Assembly (NCBI GenBank): GCA_964035015.1
Contig: OZ036003.1
Span: forward strand, 6,468,254-6,532,253
Direction: 5' to 3'
DNA: 64,000 bases
Source of the DNA: Corallium rubrum
Lineage: Eukaryota > Cnidaria > Anthozoa > Scleralcyonacea > Coralliidae
Shown: piece by piece, positions 20,138-31,395 of the stretch
Numbering within the stretch: position 1 is the stretch's first letter
Layout: each line of letters opens with the position of its first letter
Translations under genes and position numbers: made by a program
The notes under the pieces: generated by a model
Told to the model about the DNA's origin: nothing
Databases searched by the model: none
The model's input: only the letters and a program-made list of their open reading frames with translations

Positions 20138-23100
20138 ATGGAAAAAGTTGAAGATTTTCTTCAAAATTTATTTCCTAATTTAAGAGATAATGTGTTAAAA
20201 AACACATTGGAAAAGTTAATTGATATTGGGGTATCAGACCTTGACGATCTAACATTGTTAGAAGAAGCAGATCTTGCTGGTATTCTGAAACCTATACAGA
20301 TCCGGAAATTACAGCGAAGTGTTAAAGGTTTGTTTCAGTCTATTAAAATGTAAAACAACATATTGTATGTTACTTTCCAAAACTTAAGTGAAAATATAAT
20401 TATTGTGCAGTAATACTCAACATTAATCTAGCTACTTTGTTAAATTATTACTAAGGTGTAAAACATGTACTGCACAATATATTATAAAGGAACTGCAATG
20501 ACATTTCTCTAACAATAGAAATTTTGAAAATAGTCAGATATACTTTCTGTCTTTATGCAAGCAAAAGTGCGCCAGAAAACAAAGGATTTTCTAAAATAAT
20601 TTTTGTTACACATGGGAAGATTTCAACTTGGAATGTGTTTTCATTGCCTTCATTTGATATTTTAATATTGTTTGACTGTTTTGTTTGGTGCAAAACTACA
20701 GACTGCTCATATTGGAAAAATTGGGATTTTAGAGGATGGGTGTCAAGCCAATGCTTTGTGGGCTCATTTTATAGACCAAGTAACTGAGAAGTTTATTTTA
20801 TAATCCCTTGGATATTTTCAACATGTTAAGTATGTTTATTTTTACGATACATATTTATATGACAAGTAAACCGTGCAAAATATTTTTATGGTTATTTGTT
20901 GTTAAATAAGCCCTAGCACTAGACTAATACTGGATTGTAAACAATAACACAAGTGTGCAATGCATTACTGTACCTTGACACTCAATCTTTAATGACAAAA
21001 CAGAAATTGAAATTACATTAAAATTATTTTTATAATGTTTACAACTTTATCTTGTATGGACTAGATTATCCCACAATAATGGTTATGTATTTTAGCAAAT
21101 GCATTTTTGCTCAGATAATTATTTTTGACAACCACTTGTGAGTTGTGTGCCATGGGGTTTCTTTGTGCTATTACAGAAAAACTCAAACTAGGTGAAGTGT
21201 TCTTAATCATCATAATCATCTGATCGAGTTTGTTTGGCTTCGACAATTTTAAGTAATTTCAATTAATACTATAATTACTTAAATGAAAATGTTATTGCAG
21301 GGCCCTTGCTATATTTTACTGTAAACCTCATCTATTAACTTCATTGATTATGCAACTTTGAAATGAGATCCAGTTCAAGTACTTCATAAAGTTCTAATAT
21401 ATACTAAACTAATTTATATTCCACCATGTACAAAAATAGAATGTACTGTTTGGACTTAATGGACTGTTTGGACTGAATGTAATCAAATTTAGACTTTTTT
21501 ATTTGTCAAAACTCAAAAGTAGTGTCATCTAAAACTGGAGCTATTTCAAAAATGGGTAAACCAATGATAAAGTAGGGTTACTATATTGAAAAAATTGAAG
21601 ATAGTTGTTACAGAACCACACTTAAAGGTGAACTGACACGAATTTTTTTAAACCTGTTTTGACTTTCACTGTATGCAATCATTACAGCTGCAATTAAAAA
21701 ATGGGCAAAAGGCGACGAAAAACCATATTTTAAAGGCATTTTTCTTGGCCTTTGTTGGTTTTAAATCGGTCCGCTTTACGCGCGGTCACGAGCACGTGAC
21801 AAATTGGCTGTGACGTAAATTTGTTTGCAAACGCATTTGGCAAAGCTACAGACAATATGGAGGCGAATGAGGCAACAAGAAGAGGAGGCAGATATTGTGT
21901 TGCTGGGACGCCACAAAAAGTTAGTTGCAAGAATACATCGTAGACCCCTGGCATAAAGATGCATGCCTTCCCAAAAGATCGGAAAACACGCCAGAAATGG
22001 GTTCAATTTGTTCGAAAACATCGAGTGGATTTCAAAGAGCCGACAAAACATTCATCTCTGTGTTCTGCGCACTTCGAAGATTCGTGTTATTCCCGTCGCT
22101 TTTTAGATGAAAGTTCAGATTATAGAGTCCTTGAACGTGGATCTATTCCGACAAAAGATACATCATTCGTGTTGGAGAATAAAAACGATGATATTACGGC
22201 GAGAGGGAAAAGGAAGGTATATTTTTAAACTTCAACTGTATTTACAAAGCATGCCGTATTTGCATATCGCATATTCGCATATTGCATATCAATGAGGTGG
22301 TTCATTATCATATATTTATGAAGCTTGGTGTAATAATATAAGGTTTTCCGTGTTATGGTTTGTAAGTAAAAGATATCAATTTCATTCTAATATTCTCACT
22401 TTCCCAGATCTTACGTGAGGCTACAAAAACCAGCCCATGCAAAGTGGCTAGAACGGCTAGCACCGTAGAAGAAATAACGGCAGTTGAAGGGACCGATCAA
22501 GACGAAGGGGTTATAACCACTGTAGAGGCACCAGGAGACTGTCAAGAAACCACAGAACCTAGTAGCCCAGAGCCTAAATCAAAGACAACTCAAACCCCTG
22601 ATGGCTATAAAGAAAAGGAAAACCACAACACATATAAATCAAAGTATCTTCAAAAGTTGTCTGAATGCAAGAATCTTCGACGTCAAGTAAAGAAACTGAG
22701 AGGCAAAAATTTGTTAGCAAAAAAGGTACTACACAGTATGATGGTTTTAACAGGTTTCAAGGAGCGTGTGGTACATTGTGGTAATTTGGTGGTACATATT
22801 GGGAAATTAAATGATGCAACCAAACTTTGCATAAAACTAATATTGGGAAGCACTTTAATGTAACTATAAATTCTAAAAAGTCTGCAGAGGAGAGTGTCTG
22901 AAAAGTGTAGCATCCCATCCCATCCCATAAAGCAGTTAGTGTAGTTTCCTACCCTAACAGGTAACCTTTTTGGGGTACAAAACATATATACACGCGCCTA
23001 GTGAATGATATCAAGAAAATGTCACCTGACACCCAAACAAGTGCACTTGAGTCATATCATGCAGTGCTGAACTTCTGGCACCCCAAAATGCTCTGTTTTT

Positions 23101-26100
23101 CATGGATGGGGACAAAATGCAGGTATGCAACATACAAACATTGTTTTATTTGTCCTGTAGGGTGTTTTGTGAATACAACATAGGTGTACCAGCTCAGGTG
23201 TGTGTGGTAGCCCCCCCCCCCCCCCCCACCTAATTTTGACAAAAAATATTCTGCATATTCACTGGTTTAAAAAAGTTCAAAAGGAGCTAAAATGTCATAA
23301 CTTGTATGGCAATCTGTTTTTGTTCCATAATTTTGTCAAGGGAGAGGGCAGGGCATCACTGTGTCAGGCAATTTCCATGCAAGTTGGGCATATTTTTTCC
23401 ACCTGTATGCCCATGCTGATTACCATTAATTCAAAAGATTATCTACTTAGGAGGGTTATAATCCAGCAATACTTACACCAGTTAATGTGTAGTGTATACA
23501 CTGAGCTTTTACAATTGATTTTGACAACTAGGCAAATTCTTGCATCACTTCATTTTAATGAAAACGTGCATCGGGAAGTGAAAAAGAAGAAGAATGGTGA
23601 AGTCAGGACACGTGTTTGGTGGCCAAAGTTCAAGGCTGGTGAAGCTGTAGTTAGAGATGTGAAAGTTGAGCCAACTTACAGTAAGTGTCATGTTTTCCAT
23701 AAGAGGTTGTTCATGATTATCAACATTTTCACAAGCATACCAAGTGTATCATTTTCTCACACCCCCCCCCCCCTCCCCTTATCCATACTGCATCCCCCTT
23801 AAATTAGTACAGGAAAGTGATTAGGAAAATAGAGGATTTTTTTCTCCCCAGGATACAGCGATAATCTAAAGGAGATGTTGTTCACGAGTCCATTAAAAGA
23901 TCTGGAAAAGATTTATCAGGAAGAAGAGTCTAAAGCCCCAAAGTCGCTAACATCACAGTTTTCAAACAGGTTGTCTCGAGAAAATGCGATTCAGCAACTT
24001 GCAACCACCCAAAGTGTGAAAACCCCTCTGTTTCCTGCATTAGAAGTTCAAGACCAATTGATCATTGCAGAGAATGAAAGATCTGAGAATATGACTCAAA
24101 CTTCTAGTGCTACCAGTACTACTGCCAAAAAGAAAAGATCGCCTCATTGCAAAAAATGCAAAAAGCCTATGCTAGGTCATCCACGAAACCGTTGCCCAAA
24201 TTAAAATTTGTTCCATAACACCAGATGACTGATAAATACAATATATTGAAATTTTTTACCAAAGTTGATACAAGACAAGGCTTGAACACTTGATAGAAGT
24301 ACAATATAACTCACTATCTATGTTTTTGTCTAGGTTTGTGCAAAATTGCAGTTCTTGGTGGCCACATGTGTATTGTATTTTCACTCATCCAACCAATAGT
24401 AGTGTATTGCCTAGTTATTCACCGTTACATGAACTATTGGTTAGTTTAACAATTACTATTGGTTGATTTGGAAAAATGACATGTAACAACAATGAACCAA
24501 GTTTAAGCAAACCTACACTAACATTGGTAATTAGTTATATTTTATTTTCAAGGTACTTTCATCCTGTCTCCAAATTTGACACACCAATTTGGCAATTCAT
24601 GTAATTTCAGATTGCGTATGGAAATAATGTTTTAGAGAAAGTGTTTTTATAGTAACAACAGAGGTACAATAACTGGAAAAATTGAATAACTGAAAAATTT
24701 AAATATACAGTATAATTTGGGACTTGAAGAGTTGGATGCTGAAGTTAATTGCATTCCAACCAATACTTGTAATTAGATGTTTGCATGTTGGCATTATGGT
24801 CACTGTAATTCCCTTTTGATTTGAGCATAAACCAGGTTCACTTATGCCAAGCTTTAAGTAAGTAGAATATATTAGCAAGCTTTCAATGAATATAATATAT
24901 GCAAGTGTTACCTCAAAGCAGAATGGTCTGACTTTCACTACCATATTGCTTTTGTAATGTCGGGTCAACACACAATATTTTTACTGGTTCATTTTAGAAA
25001 AGATCAACACTTCCCCCACAAAGGAAATTTCAGCCATCCCAAGGTTCTCTCCTCCCCTCCCCGTCGGGATGGCAGAAAGAGAGTAATTTGTTTCCAATTA
25101 TAGTAGTGTATTAGGATTGAGGATTAGGATAGCCAGCGCCAGAAGGTGTAGCTTGGTTAATTTCTTCTGTGGGGAGAGTATAGATGTTCTCTGGAATAAT
25201 CAAATTCTATTCTAGTATATACTTAATTAAAAGTATTATGACATGACACTTTATATTCAACAATCAATATAAAATTACACAGGTCCCTGTCTGCATTGTG
25301 CTGGTAGATATCCCTTGTTTTCGTATCTTTGTCCTTTTGGATATTTTGTTCGAAGATAATCATAGATACAAGCAGGCAAAGGTCTTGTGTTGCTCCAACC
25401 CATGTACCCACAAAGCCACCTTATTAGCAACCGATACGCCACAGATCTCAAATATCTATAAGTTGACAGAAACACAACATTTATTACTGTAATAATTACA
25501 AGACAGTTTATACAGTTGAAGCAGCAAAAGTAATTTAATTTATATTTGTGCTGACTTACTCGTCTTCAGGTACATTTTTCTTCTTACGATAGTGACTTCC
25601 ATCCATACGAACTAATGACTGCCCAGTTAGAGCTAACACAGCCTTATTCGTGATTGCTAAAAAGTCTTCGTGTTGGATAATGCACTTGATATGCTCTATC
25701 GAGCCGTCGAAGGCCATTTTCCCGGCCGTATCCAAGACTTCCCGGCAACATCTGTACTCGAGAGATCCAACAAGATGTTCTACTTTACATTGGCCACAAC
25801 TACACCAATCCTTAACATCAACTTTGCTTTCGTATCGTTCAGCAAGAACACGAGGAGAAAGGCCATCCAAATCAACTTCGTCATTGCTGGAGCTTGTGCG
25901 CTGTCGTTTGTTTGACCGATTGCTTGCCAATGGTTCATGAACATAAGGTTCATATTGCCCATAAACCACACCACATAGCTCTTCTGAGTCGCTAGAAGAT
26001 TCTTGTGGACTTGAAGAGTCATTTTCATCAGAAGAACTTGACGTTTTATTGATTCTACTCCAGTCTGAACACTAGACTTGTCTATTTACATAACGGAACG

Positions 26101-29100
26101 TGCAAACAAATTTACGTCACACATCGCACGTGACCAGACAATCTCGCCCCCATGCCCCGGGCCAAATTTTGCCTTAAAAATCGAAATTTTATGATGGGTT
26201 TTGCTCCAAAAAAAGGGCAAGGAAAAACCAAAACGGCTTCAAACAAGGTAGTTTTGTGTTGTAATAAGGTCTAGCTAAAAGAATATGAGAAAAAAAAATT
26301 CGTGTCAGTTCACCTTTAAGTGGTAATATGATGATTCTTTATTTAAGATAACGATGCCCAAACCAATAAGTCACCACACCTTTCCACTGACAGCTCCAGC
26401 GAAGCAACCTATGCCTATGGTGGAGACAGCTTCGACTCCCCATGTTCTTCACGCTGTAGTACTCCATCAACTTTGAGTGACATGGATACTCCAACAACAA
26501 GTCCAGATACATGTAGCAGTACCAAGAAAACTGATAAGTTGCAGCATGGATACTGGGTTCAGCAATTTGCAATTCCATGGTCTAAAATGCCGCAATCTCT
26601 AATTGATGCGTGTGAACGAAAAGTTAGACCAAAGCCACGTGATCGACGCGAAATGGTGCGAATCTTATGTGATAGTATAAGAAACCACTCAACTCTACCT
26701 GGAAGGGAAAACTTGTCAAAAATTGCAAATATGGTTGTAACTAAGTACAAAGAGTCATTTTGTGACATTGTAGGGGATACTGTTGTTGGTACAGGGTATG
26801 AATCTCTCCGTAAACAATTGGAGGAAAGATTATTCAATCTTAGTAGGAAGAAATCCAAATCAAGCTCCATTCTTGCAAAATTGGCTGCAGATGATGGAAA
26901 TTCTGAGCCACCTGCCAAAATGAAGAAACCTGTTAGCGATTCTTATGGATGTGTCAACTGGCAACCAGATGCCTTTCCTGAAAATGAAAATGACGAAACG
27001 CAGAAAGAGAAACAGCAGTGGCTAATTAGAGAGCATCCAAAAGATGTTGTAGATAAACCCAAGGTCAAACTTCTTATGAAGCAAACATATACCTCCCAAC
27101 GACTACTTATCAACAGACAGAAACCTATGCCACCTACAATTAACGAAATTAAAGAGTTGTGGCCATTTCTATTTTGTAAAGATTATTTGCTGCAGCATTT
27201 TGAAGAGCTAATGGGGTTTCAGCTTCAAGCTGTCTTTCAAAAAACTGTTGAGCAGAAGTCAAGTGTAATTTATGATTACATGAAGCAGGAAGTGTCCAAA
27301 AAGAAAGTGAAACAGTCAATCAAACTCATTGAAGATACCATGGCATTGCAAGAGAGTAAAGCTGCTATAATGGCTGGTGTCTGTCTTCTACTTCTTGCCT
27401 ATTTTGATGAAGAAGAGGATAATATGATAAGAATTTTTGATGTAAGTAATATTTGTTTTTGTTTAAGCCTAGTGAGTTTGAGACCTACATGTATCATAGC
27501 AAAATTTCATTTATGGTCGATTGTTTAACCCTTTAATGCCCAACTGGACTTTACAGATTTTACTCTGGCTAATTCCAGATGATTTTACTCGCCCGTAGGA
27601 GAACTACTTCTGGGCATTAAAGGGTTAAGGGGATAGCTCCCATTTGCAGTCACATTTCTCGTTTGTGGCATGTAAGACAAATATCTAATGTGTTTACTGT
27701 CGTGGCAATAGAAGCGTTCCTAAAATAATTGTGCAATTCATTTGTTCAAATTTATCAATTGATTTGATGAACTTCCTGTTTATTATTGCTAAACTTTCTG
27801 TTTTGAATTTGATTGGTTCCTGGTTTTTGAATAACCAATAAGAGAAAGGATTATTTGCGAAACACCAATCAAATTCAAAACAGAATTCAGAACAGGAAGT
27901 TTAGCGATATTTTCATCAAATGAATTGTTCAACGTGAGGAATACAACTGCACAATTATTTTAGGAACGCTTCTATTGCCACGACAGTAATACTTTCTTGC
28001 ATGAGTGAAAAAGTCTTATGATGTGCGGTGAGTGTGAGCGAAGTGCTTATGTTTATTCTGAGACTATTAGAGATACAAAAACAATAGGGTGTATTAACTT
28101 GTCATTGAGTTATATTTTTTATTTTTTAGGAAAGTGAAACAGTTAATGATGCCTTGGTGAATTGTCCAGACTGTCCTTTTATTGCTCTATTTGGTAAAAA
28201 TATCAAACTACATTACTTGTTCAAAAAGTTTTAGTGCTGCGTGAGCAGTTTAAAATACAAGATGAAACAGCGAAAAGTGATAAACTGCCAATAGTGTGAT
28301 GTTTTATGCTGACGTTTTGAGCGAAGGCTCTGATGAAGGGCCTTCACTCGAAACGTCAGCATAAAACATCACACTATTGGCAGTTTATCACTTTTCACTG
28401 TTTCATCTCATACATTACTTGTTGATCATTCTGTGAAAAAAATCACAATTATATGTTGGTTTGAAAATACAAATTTTATCTTGTTATGAAAACAATAAAT
28501 TACTAATCAGTTTGCGCGTTCATACGATGCTGCCCATAAATGTCACTACTCAGAGATTTGCACATTTTAGTAATCAGATTATTAAAATGATAATGTAACC
28601 CTTTTCTACATGTTTGTCTCTGCCTGGTTTTTAAGATATTTTGATTTGTTTGTCATTCGAGTGTCTGTAATCTATGTCACACATGCATAATGAGCTTTGA
28701 CAGAATGTTATCTGGATATCTTTGCATTCAATTATTACGAGACAGTGAACTCAGGTGAATGATAATATGGTATTAGGTCTATATTGGCCAGTCCAGTATA
28801 GAAAACTCTAATTGTCCTGGGTGCGACTCAAACCCAACAAACTCCGGTTTGTTAGTCCGGTGTTCTAGGTCTTGAAATAAGTACCATAATTTCAAGACCT
28901 GCTCCCAACTTGAGCTGTAGCTCAGTAGCCTAAGTTGGTAGAGCGCCTGGCTAGCCAGGCCAATTAGAGTTTTCTATACTGGACTGGCATGGCTCCTATA
29001 ACAACAAAGTTAACTTTTAAATGATTTCTTGATAAGTCCTTTATGCATGTGTGATGTAGATTACAGACATTTGAATAACAAATTGAAATATCTTGAAAAT

Positions 29101-30212
29101 TAGATCAAGAACCGAAAACCATTTTCAATGTTCTTTCCAATAGGACAAATAAATGGAGTGTGGGGGGACTTTCACTACTGGAGATCTCTCTTGTAAAAGT
29201 AAAATTGTTCAAATGCTTAATGGGGTAGTTTTTAAGCCTTTCACTACTGGAGCTCTCCCTTGACAAGTCAAATCGTCTGCCATACGTTTGAGTGACTGTT
29301 TCAGTAGTCAAAGGGATAAGTACTGTTTAATAAAGGAGCAGGAGTGTTTTATTAGGTTTACAGTAAGTGGTTTTAGACCTAATAAAACATGCACTGCAAG
29401 TTTATTGAACAGCTTCAAACACGGCTTTATTAGTATTCTCTATATAAAGAATACTAAGTAGAAGATTTTATAAAAAGAATACTAATGAGGAGTGTTTTAT
29501 CAGGTATAAAGTCGCTTCACACGACATATTATCAATGATTTAATAGGCTAAAAACTCACGAATTATTAGGTAATTAGTGAATGAGTTTTTAACTAGACAG
29601 ACAGGCAGGTAGTGTAGTTAACAACAACTATTGATACAGTTGTCTGGAATTTGCCAGAGTAAAATAATAAAAATGTCTGCTTGTATTACATTGTGGAAAA
29701 AACCCAGAAAACAGCTAATTGTGGTATTTTGTATTTTTGTAGGTGAAAAACTTGTAACTGAGAGATTTGCCATTATAATTGACCATGCTGTTGTTAACAA
29801 ATCTTTGACCTCAATGTTGGAGGCAGTAATGGTGCTTTTTGCAGCATATTACTGTCTTAACATACAGTATCCAGAATGTTCGGCAGCCACTCTAGAGTTT
29901 ATTCAAAGGTATGTTATTGTAGTAAATACTGGTATTTATGCCATACGGTATACAGTTCTATTCTAACCACTTGATTTGATTATTTTATACATATAGCAAT
30001 GCTCAAAGGGACACATACTGTAAACTGATTTGTAATTTATTTCTTTTTTGTTAATTTGAGTTTTTTTTTGTAGGTGTTTTGTGAAACTTAATCCAGAAAA
30101 GGGTAGCAAATCTACAAAAACCAAAGGAAAATCTCACAAAGTTAACCCAAAAGTTTTATCATTGGTTAATTGTTTGAAAGATTTTGAAAGTGGATGGAGT
30201 GTTGTTGGTTAA
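20138..30212 (+). CDS. CACTA accessory protein with SAM-like domain (ORF2), five exons
   Basis: Exons 20138-20327, 26348-27441, 28130-28193, 29743-29908 and 30074-30212 join in frame to 550 residues. Reading frame is kept across every junction: phase 1 after exons 1 and 3, phase 0 after exon 2, phase 2 after exon 4. Donors are GT (GTTTGT, GTAAGT, GTAAAA, GTATGT) and acceptors AG after T-rich tracts, except the weak exon 2 acceptor (TATTTAAG). Exon 1 encodes a SAM-like helical domain (LTLLEEADLAGILKPIQIRK). Exon 2 starts with a Ser-rich linker and then a block, WVQQFAIPWSKMP...RREMVRILCDSI, seen in SAM-containing transposon proteins of fish and cnidarians. Its biochemical role is unknown; it is presumably the second protein of the element. 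A tandem copy of the last 40 bp follows the stop. Confidence 0.7.
20328..21625 (+). other. First part of ORF2 intron 1, no gene
   Basis: AT-rich intron sequence between the exon 1 donor and the nested THAP element. The frames at 20524-20787 and 21061-21246 have no domain and are not expected to be used. Confidence 0.6.
21857..24204 (+). pseudogene. THAP-domain transposase, premature stop and missing core
   Basis: Exon 1 (21857-22216) encodes a THAP zinc finger: YCVAGTPQKVSCKN, then MHAFPKDRKTRQKWVQFV, then SLCSAHF. An in-frame TAG at codon 29 (21941-21943) interrupts it between the two cysteine blocks. Exon 2 (22408-22725) gives a linker and a Leu/Lys-rich coiled coil. The catalytic core expected next is absent. 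Three downstream exons do join in frame: 23002-23122 (SPDTQTSALESYHAVLNFW), 23532-23680 (LASLHFNENV...VWWPKFKAGE) and 23852-24204 (ends CKKCKKPMLGHPRNRC). Exon 2 ends in phase 0 but the 23002 exon needs one prior base, so the two halves cannot be spliced together in frame. This confirms an internal loss. The product cannot be a working transposase. Confidence 0.75.
24205..25555. other. Non-coding interior of the THAP element
   Basis: Lies between the convergent gene ends and should contain both 3' UTRs. Apart from ORF noise, nothing is recognisable. Confidence 0.55.
25556..26071 (-). CDS. P2X7 C-terminal-like cysteine protein of the THAP element (partial)
   Basis: Open frame of 171 codons on minus with no ATG near its start: a TAG closes it at 26074, and the first Met lies deep inside. 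The N-terminus is Ser/Asp/Glu-rich (SSSSDENDSSSPQESSSDSE). The C-terminal half has DWCSCGQC, then EYRCCRE, then a later Cys (HIKCII). This pattern of Cys clusters is that of the cytoplasmic ballast domain of P2X7 receptors and of many short cnidarian proteins named after it. No membrane segments are present, so it is not an ion channel. Its position, convergent to the transposase inside the same TTAA-bounded element, suggests it is an accessory protein of the transposon. The start codon is missing or on an upstream exon. Confidence 0.65.
   Translation of the reverse strand, partial: CSDWSRINKTSSSSDENDSSSPQESSSDSEELCGVVYGQYEPYVHEPLASNRSNKRQRTSSSNDEVDLDGLSPRVLAERYESKVDVKDWCSCGQCKVEHLVGSLEYRCCREVLDTAGKMAFDGSIEHIKCIIQHEDFLAITNKAVLALTGQSLVRMDGSHYRKKKNVPEDE
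27529..27624. mobile_element. piggyBac-like MITE, 96 bp, in ORF2 intron 2
   Basis: Ends CCCTTTAATGCCCA and the inverse, flanked by TTAA (27525-27528 and 27625-27628). The CCC start next to TTAA is typical of piggyBac. Its interior contains TTTTACTCTGGCTAATTCCAG, the window-wide module. Confidence 0.8.
27697..27986. mobile_element. TA-flanked MITE in ORF2 intron 2
   Basis: Inverted ends CTGTCGTGGCAATAGAAGCG over about 45 bp, flanked by TA on both sides. A second inner inverted repeat (AACTTCCTGTTTATTATTGC and inverse) makes it nearly a full palindrome. A TA duplication suggests a Tc1/mariner-type mover. Confidence 0.65.
28236..28412. repeat. Foldback Penelope-like fragment in ORF2 intron 3
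   Basis: Arms of about 75 bp contain CACTATTGGCAGTTTATCAC. The apex reads GAGCGAAGGCTCTGATGAAG followed by CTCGAAACGTCAGC. Same class as 14520 and 42318. Confidence 0.55.
28786..28990. repeat. Inverted pair of tRNA-derived SINE pieces in ORF2 intron 3
   Basis: Arms GGCCAGTCCAGTATAGAAAA and inverse. On plus, GAGCTGTAGCTCAGTAGCC and GGTAGAGCGCC form a tRNA 5' half with an A box. On minus, CCGGACTAACAAACCGGAG and GGGTTTGAGTCGCACCC form an anticodon arm and B box; the loop CTAACAA would give an AAC (Val) anticodon. Neither side alone is a complete tRNA. The best reading is two copies of one tRNA-headed SINE in inverted orientation with complementary deletions. Confidence 0.6.
29340..29742. other. 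ORF2 intron 3 distal part, no gene
   Basis: AT-rich, with several overlapping short inverted repeats containing CTAATAAAACA and AGAATACTAA. No coding signal before the exon at 29743. Confidence 0.5.
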
Positions 30213-30958
30213 TTGTTTGAAAGATTTTGAAAGTGAATGAAGCATACAAGTACAGGTTGCTTTTAAGTTTAAGTTAGTAGAACAATTTTATATTTTATAC
30301 TTTGTAATGTTGTTGAAAGCTATATGTGTTTTTTTGAGACCGAATTATCTTCTGGACTGAAACCAGAATTTAAAACATTTTATAAAGCTGAGGAAACAGG
30401 GATTCTGAAAAAGCTAAGCAATAGGCCTTTTCCGAATTGTGCTGCAGTTGACAAGAACATGAACACAGGATCGAGGCTTCATGTCAAGCTTAATATAAAA
30501 ACATCATAACTTTGCACAAAGCCTCGATCTGGTGTTTTTGTTCTTGTCAACTAGAGTGCAAAATTATTCGCAAATGGCATGTTTGTAACCCAATTCCTAT
30601 GACAAATGACACAATTAATATTTTAAACGTTTTAAATAAAGCTAATTTGAGTGATACATATAAATGTTTGGTACTATGCTTTTTGGTTTCATCACATCAT
30701 CCACAATGATTAATTGCGATTGTCTCCCATCAGCTACAATTATGTGAAATTACATGTTATCACAAAAAAGATAAAACATCGATTTGTGATGGTACAGTGT
30801 GCACCCTTGAAAAATTCAATGTGGTCTTCCAAAATAACATGTGGTCAAATGCAATTCCCATCTGGTCACATGTGATTTTAGAACATCAGTACTGTGGTGA
30901 TGGTTAAATATCAATTTACTGACTCAATGGTTTTATTTGCTTTAAAGTATTGATTCGA

Positions 30959-30995
<37 letters not shown>

Positions 30996-31395
30996 GCAAA
31001 TGTTATTTTTATAATAAACCCTGTTATAATAAATGCTTTAATAAAACCTATGTTTTATATGTTTTTATTAAACTTGATGCGAGATTTGTCTGTGATGTGT
31101 TTGTTTATAATTAAATGCACTAAACATTCTACAGGATTTTTGTAGAGTAGCGCTCTTTTGAAGAGCGGTGTTTTTGCTACAACAATGTTTTCTGTGAAAT
31201 TACAGAAACTTATGAAAGAACAGTTTCTGTTCTGTAGAATTACAGTATTTTGTCTGTTTACAAATAAACAGTAATTTTACTGTAAAAATACAGTAACTTT
31301 TTAATTAACAGTTTCTGTTAATTTACAGTACTTTCTCTGGCGTCCAAGCTGCCAGTACTTTTTACTGTAAAAAAACAGAAATTTTTTTAACAGTG
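30213..31395. other. CACTA right end: ORF2 3' region, TA repeat and terminal array
   Basis: Starts with a tandem duplication of the last coding 40 bp (30165-30250). A TA run lies at 30963-30992. The final 200 bp hold the inverted subterminal TACTGTAAA array and the terminal repeat ending AACAGTG at 31395. Confidence 0.65.

Larger units (their letters stand above)
21626..26315. mobile_element. THAP/P2X7-like transposon nested in ORF2 intron 1, 4.69 kb
   Basis: Ends AGGTGAACTGACACGAATTT and its exact inverse, continuing into a T/A run of about 28-30 bp in all. TTAA abuts both ends (21622-21625 and 26316-26319), and CAC/GTG lies outside these. It holds a THAP-type transposase gene on + (21857-24204) and a convergent cysteine-rich gene on - (25556-26071). 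It lies wholly within an intron of the older CACTA element. The TTAA duplication is read from the sequence; the superfamily (possibly IS4EU/ISL2EU-like, from the THAP and C-terminal blocks) is inference. Confidence 0.8.
16400..31395 (+). mobile_element. CACTA/EnSpm-like DNA transposon, 15.0 kb
   Basis: The left end begins CACTGTTAAAAATTTCTGTT and the right end is its inverse (CACTGTTAAAAAAATTTCTG on the minus strand). The inverted repeats match over about 43 bp with one small gap. TA flanks both sides. Subterminal regions of about 190 bp at each end carry many TACTGTAAA/TTTACAG repeats, typical of CACTA transposase-binding arrays. Inside are a transposase ORF, a multi-exon accessory ORF and several younger insertions. 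Without the nested 4.7-kb element it is about 10.3 kb. CACTG ends, subterminal arrays and the transposase motifs all point to the CMC (CACTA/Mirage/Chapaev) group. Confidence 0.85.

Noticed and set aside
22726-22863. Extension of THAP exon 2 to the stop at 22863
   Set aside because: A GT donor at 22726 follows the coiled coil, and the extension does not resemble the family; it reads as intron.
25556-26071. A P2X receptor gene
   Set aside because: No transmembrane segments or ATP-binding ectodomain; only the cysteine-rich C-terminal type domain is present, inside a transposon.
27442-27528. Extension of ORF2 exon 2 to the stop at 27528
   Set aside because: GTAAGT follows codon GAT at 27441, and the next exon at 28130 continues in phase; the extension is intron sequence.
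28290-28370. An active hammerhead ribozyme (CTGATGA ... CGAAAC)
   Set aside because: The core words are present, but I could not draw a proper stem II between them; left as a possibility under the Penelope-like finding.
28915-28960. A functional tRNA gene
   Set aside because: A box and B box lie on opposite strands, and neither side folds into a full cloverleaf; SINE pieces explain it better.
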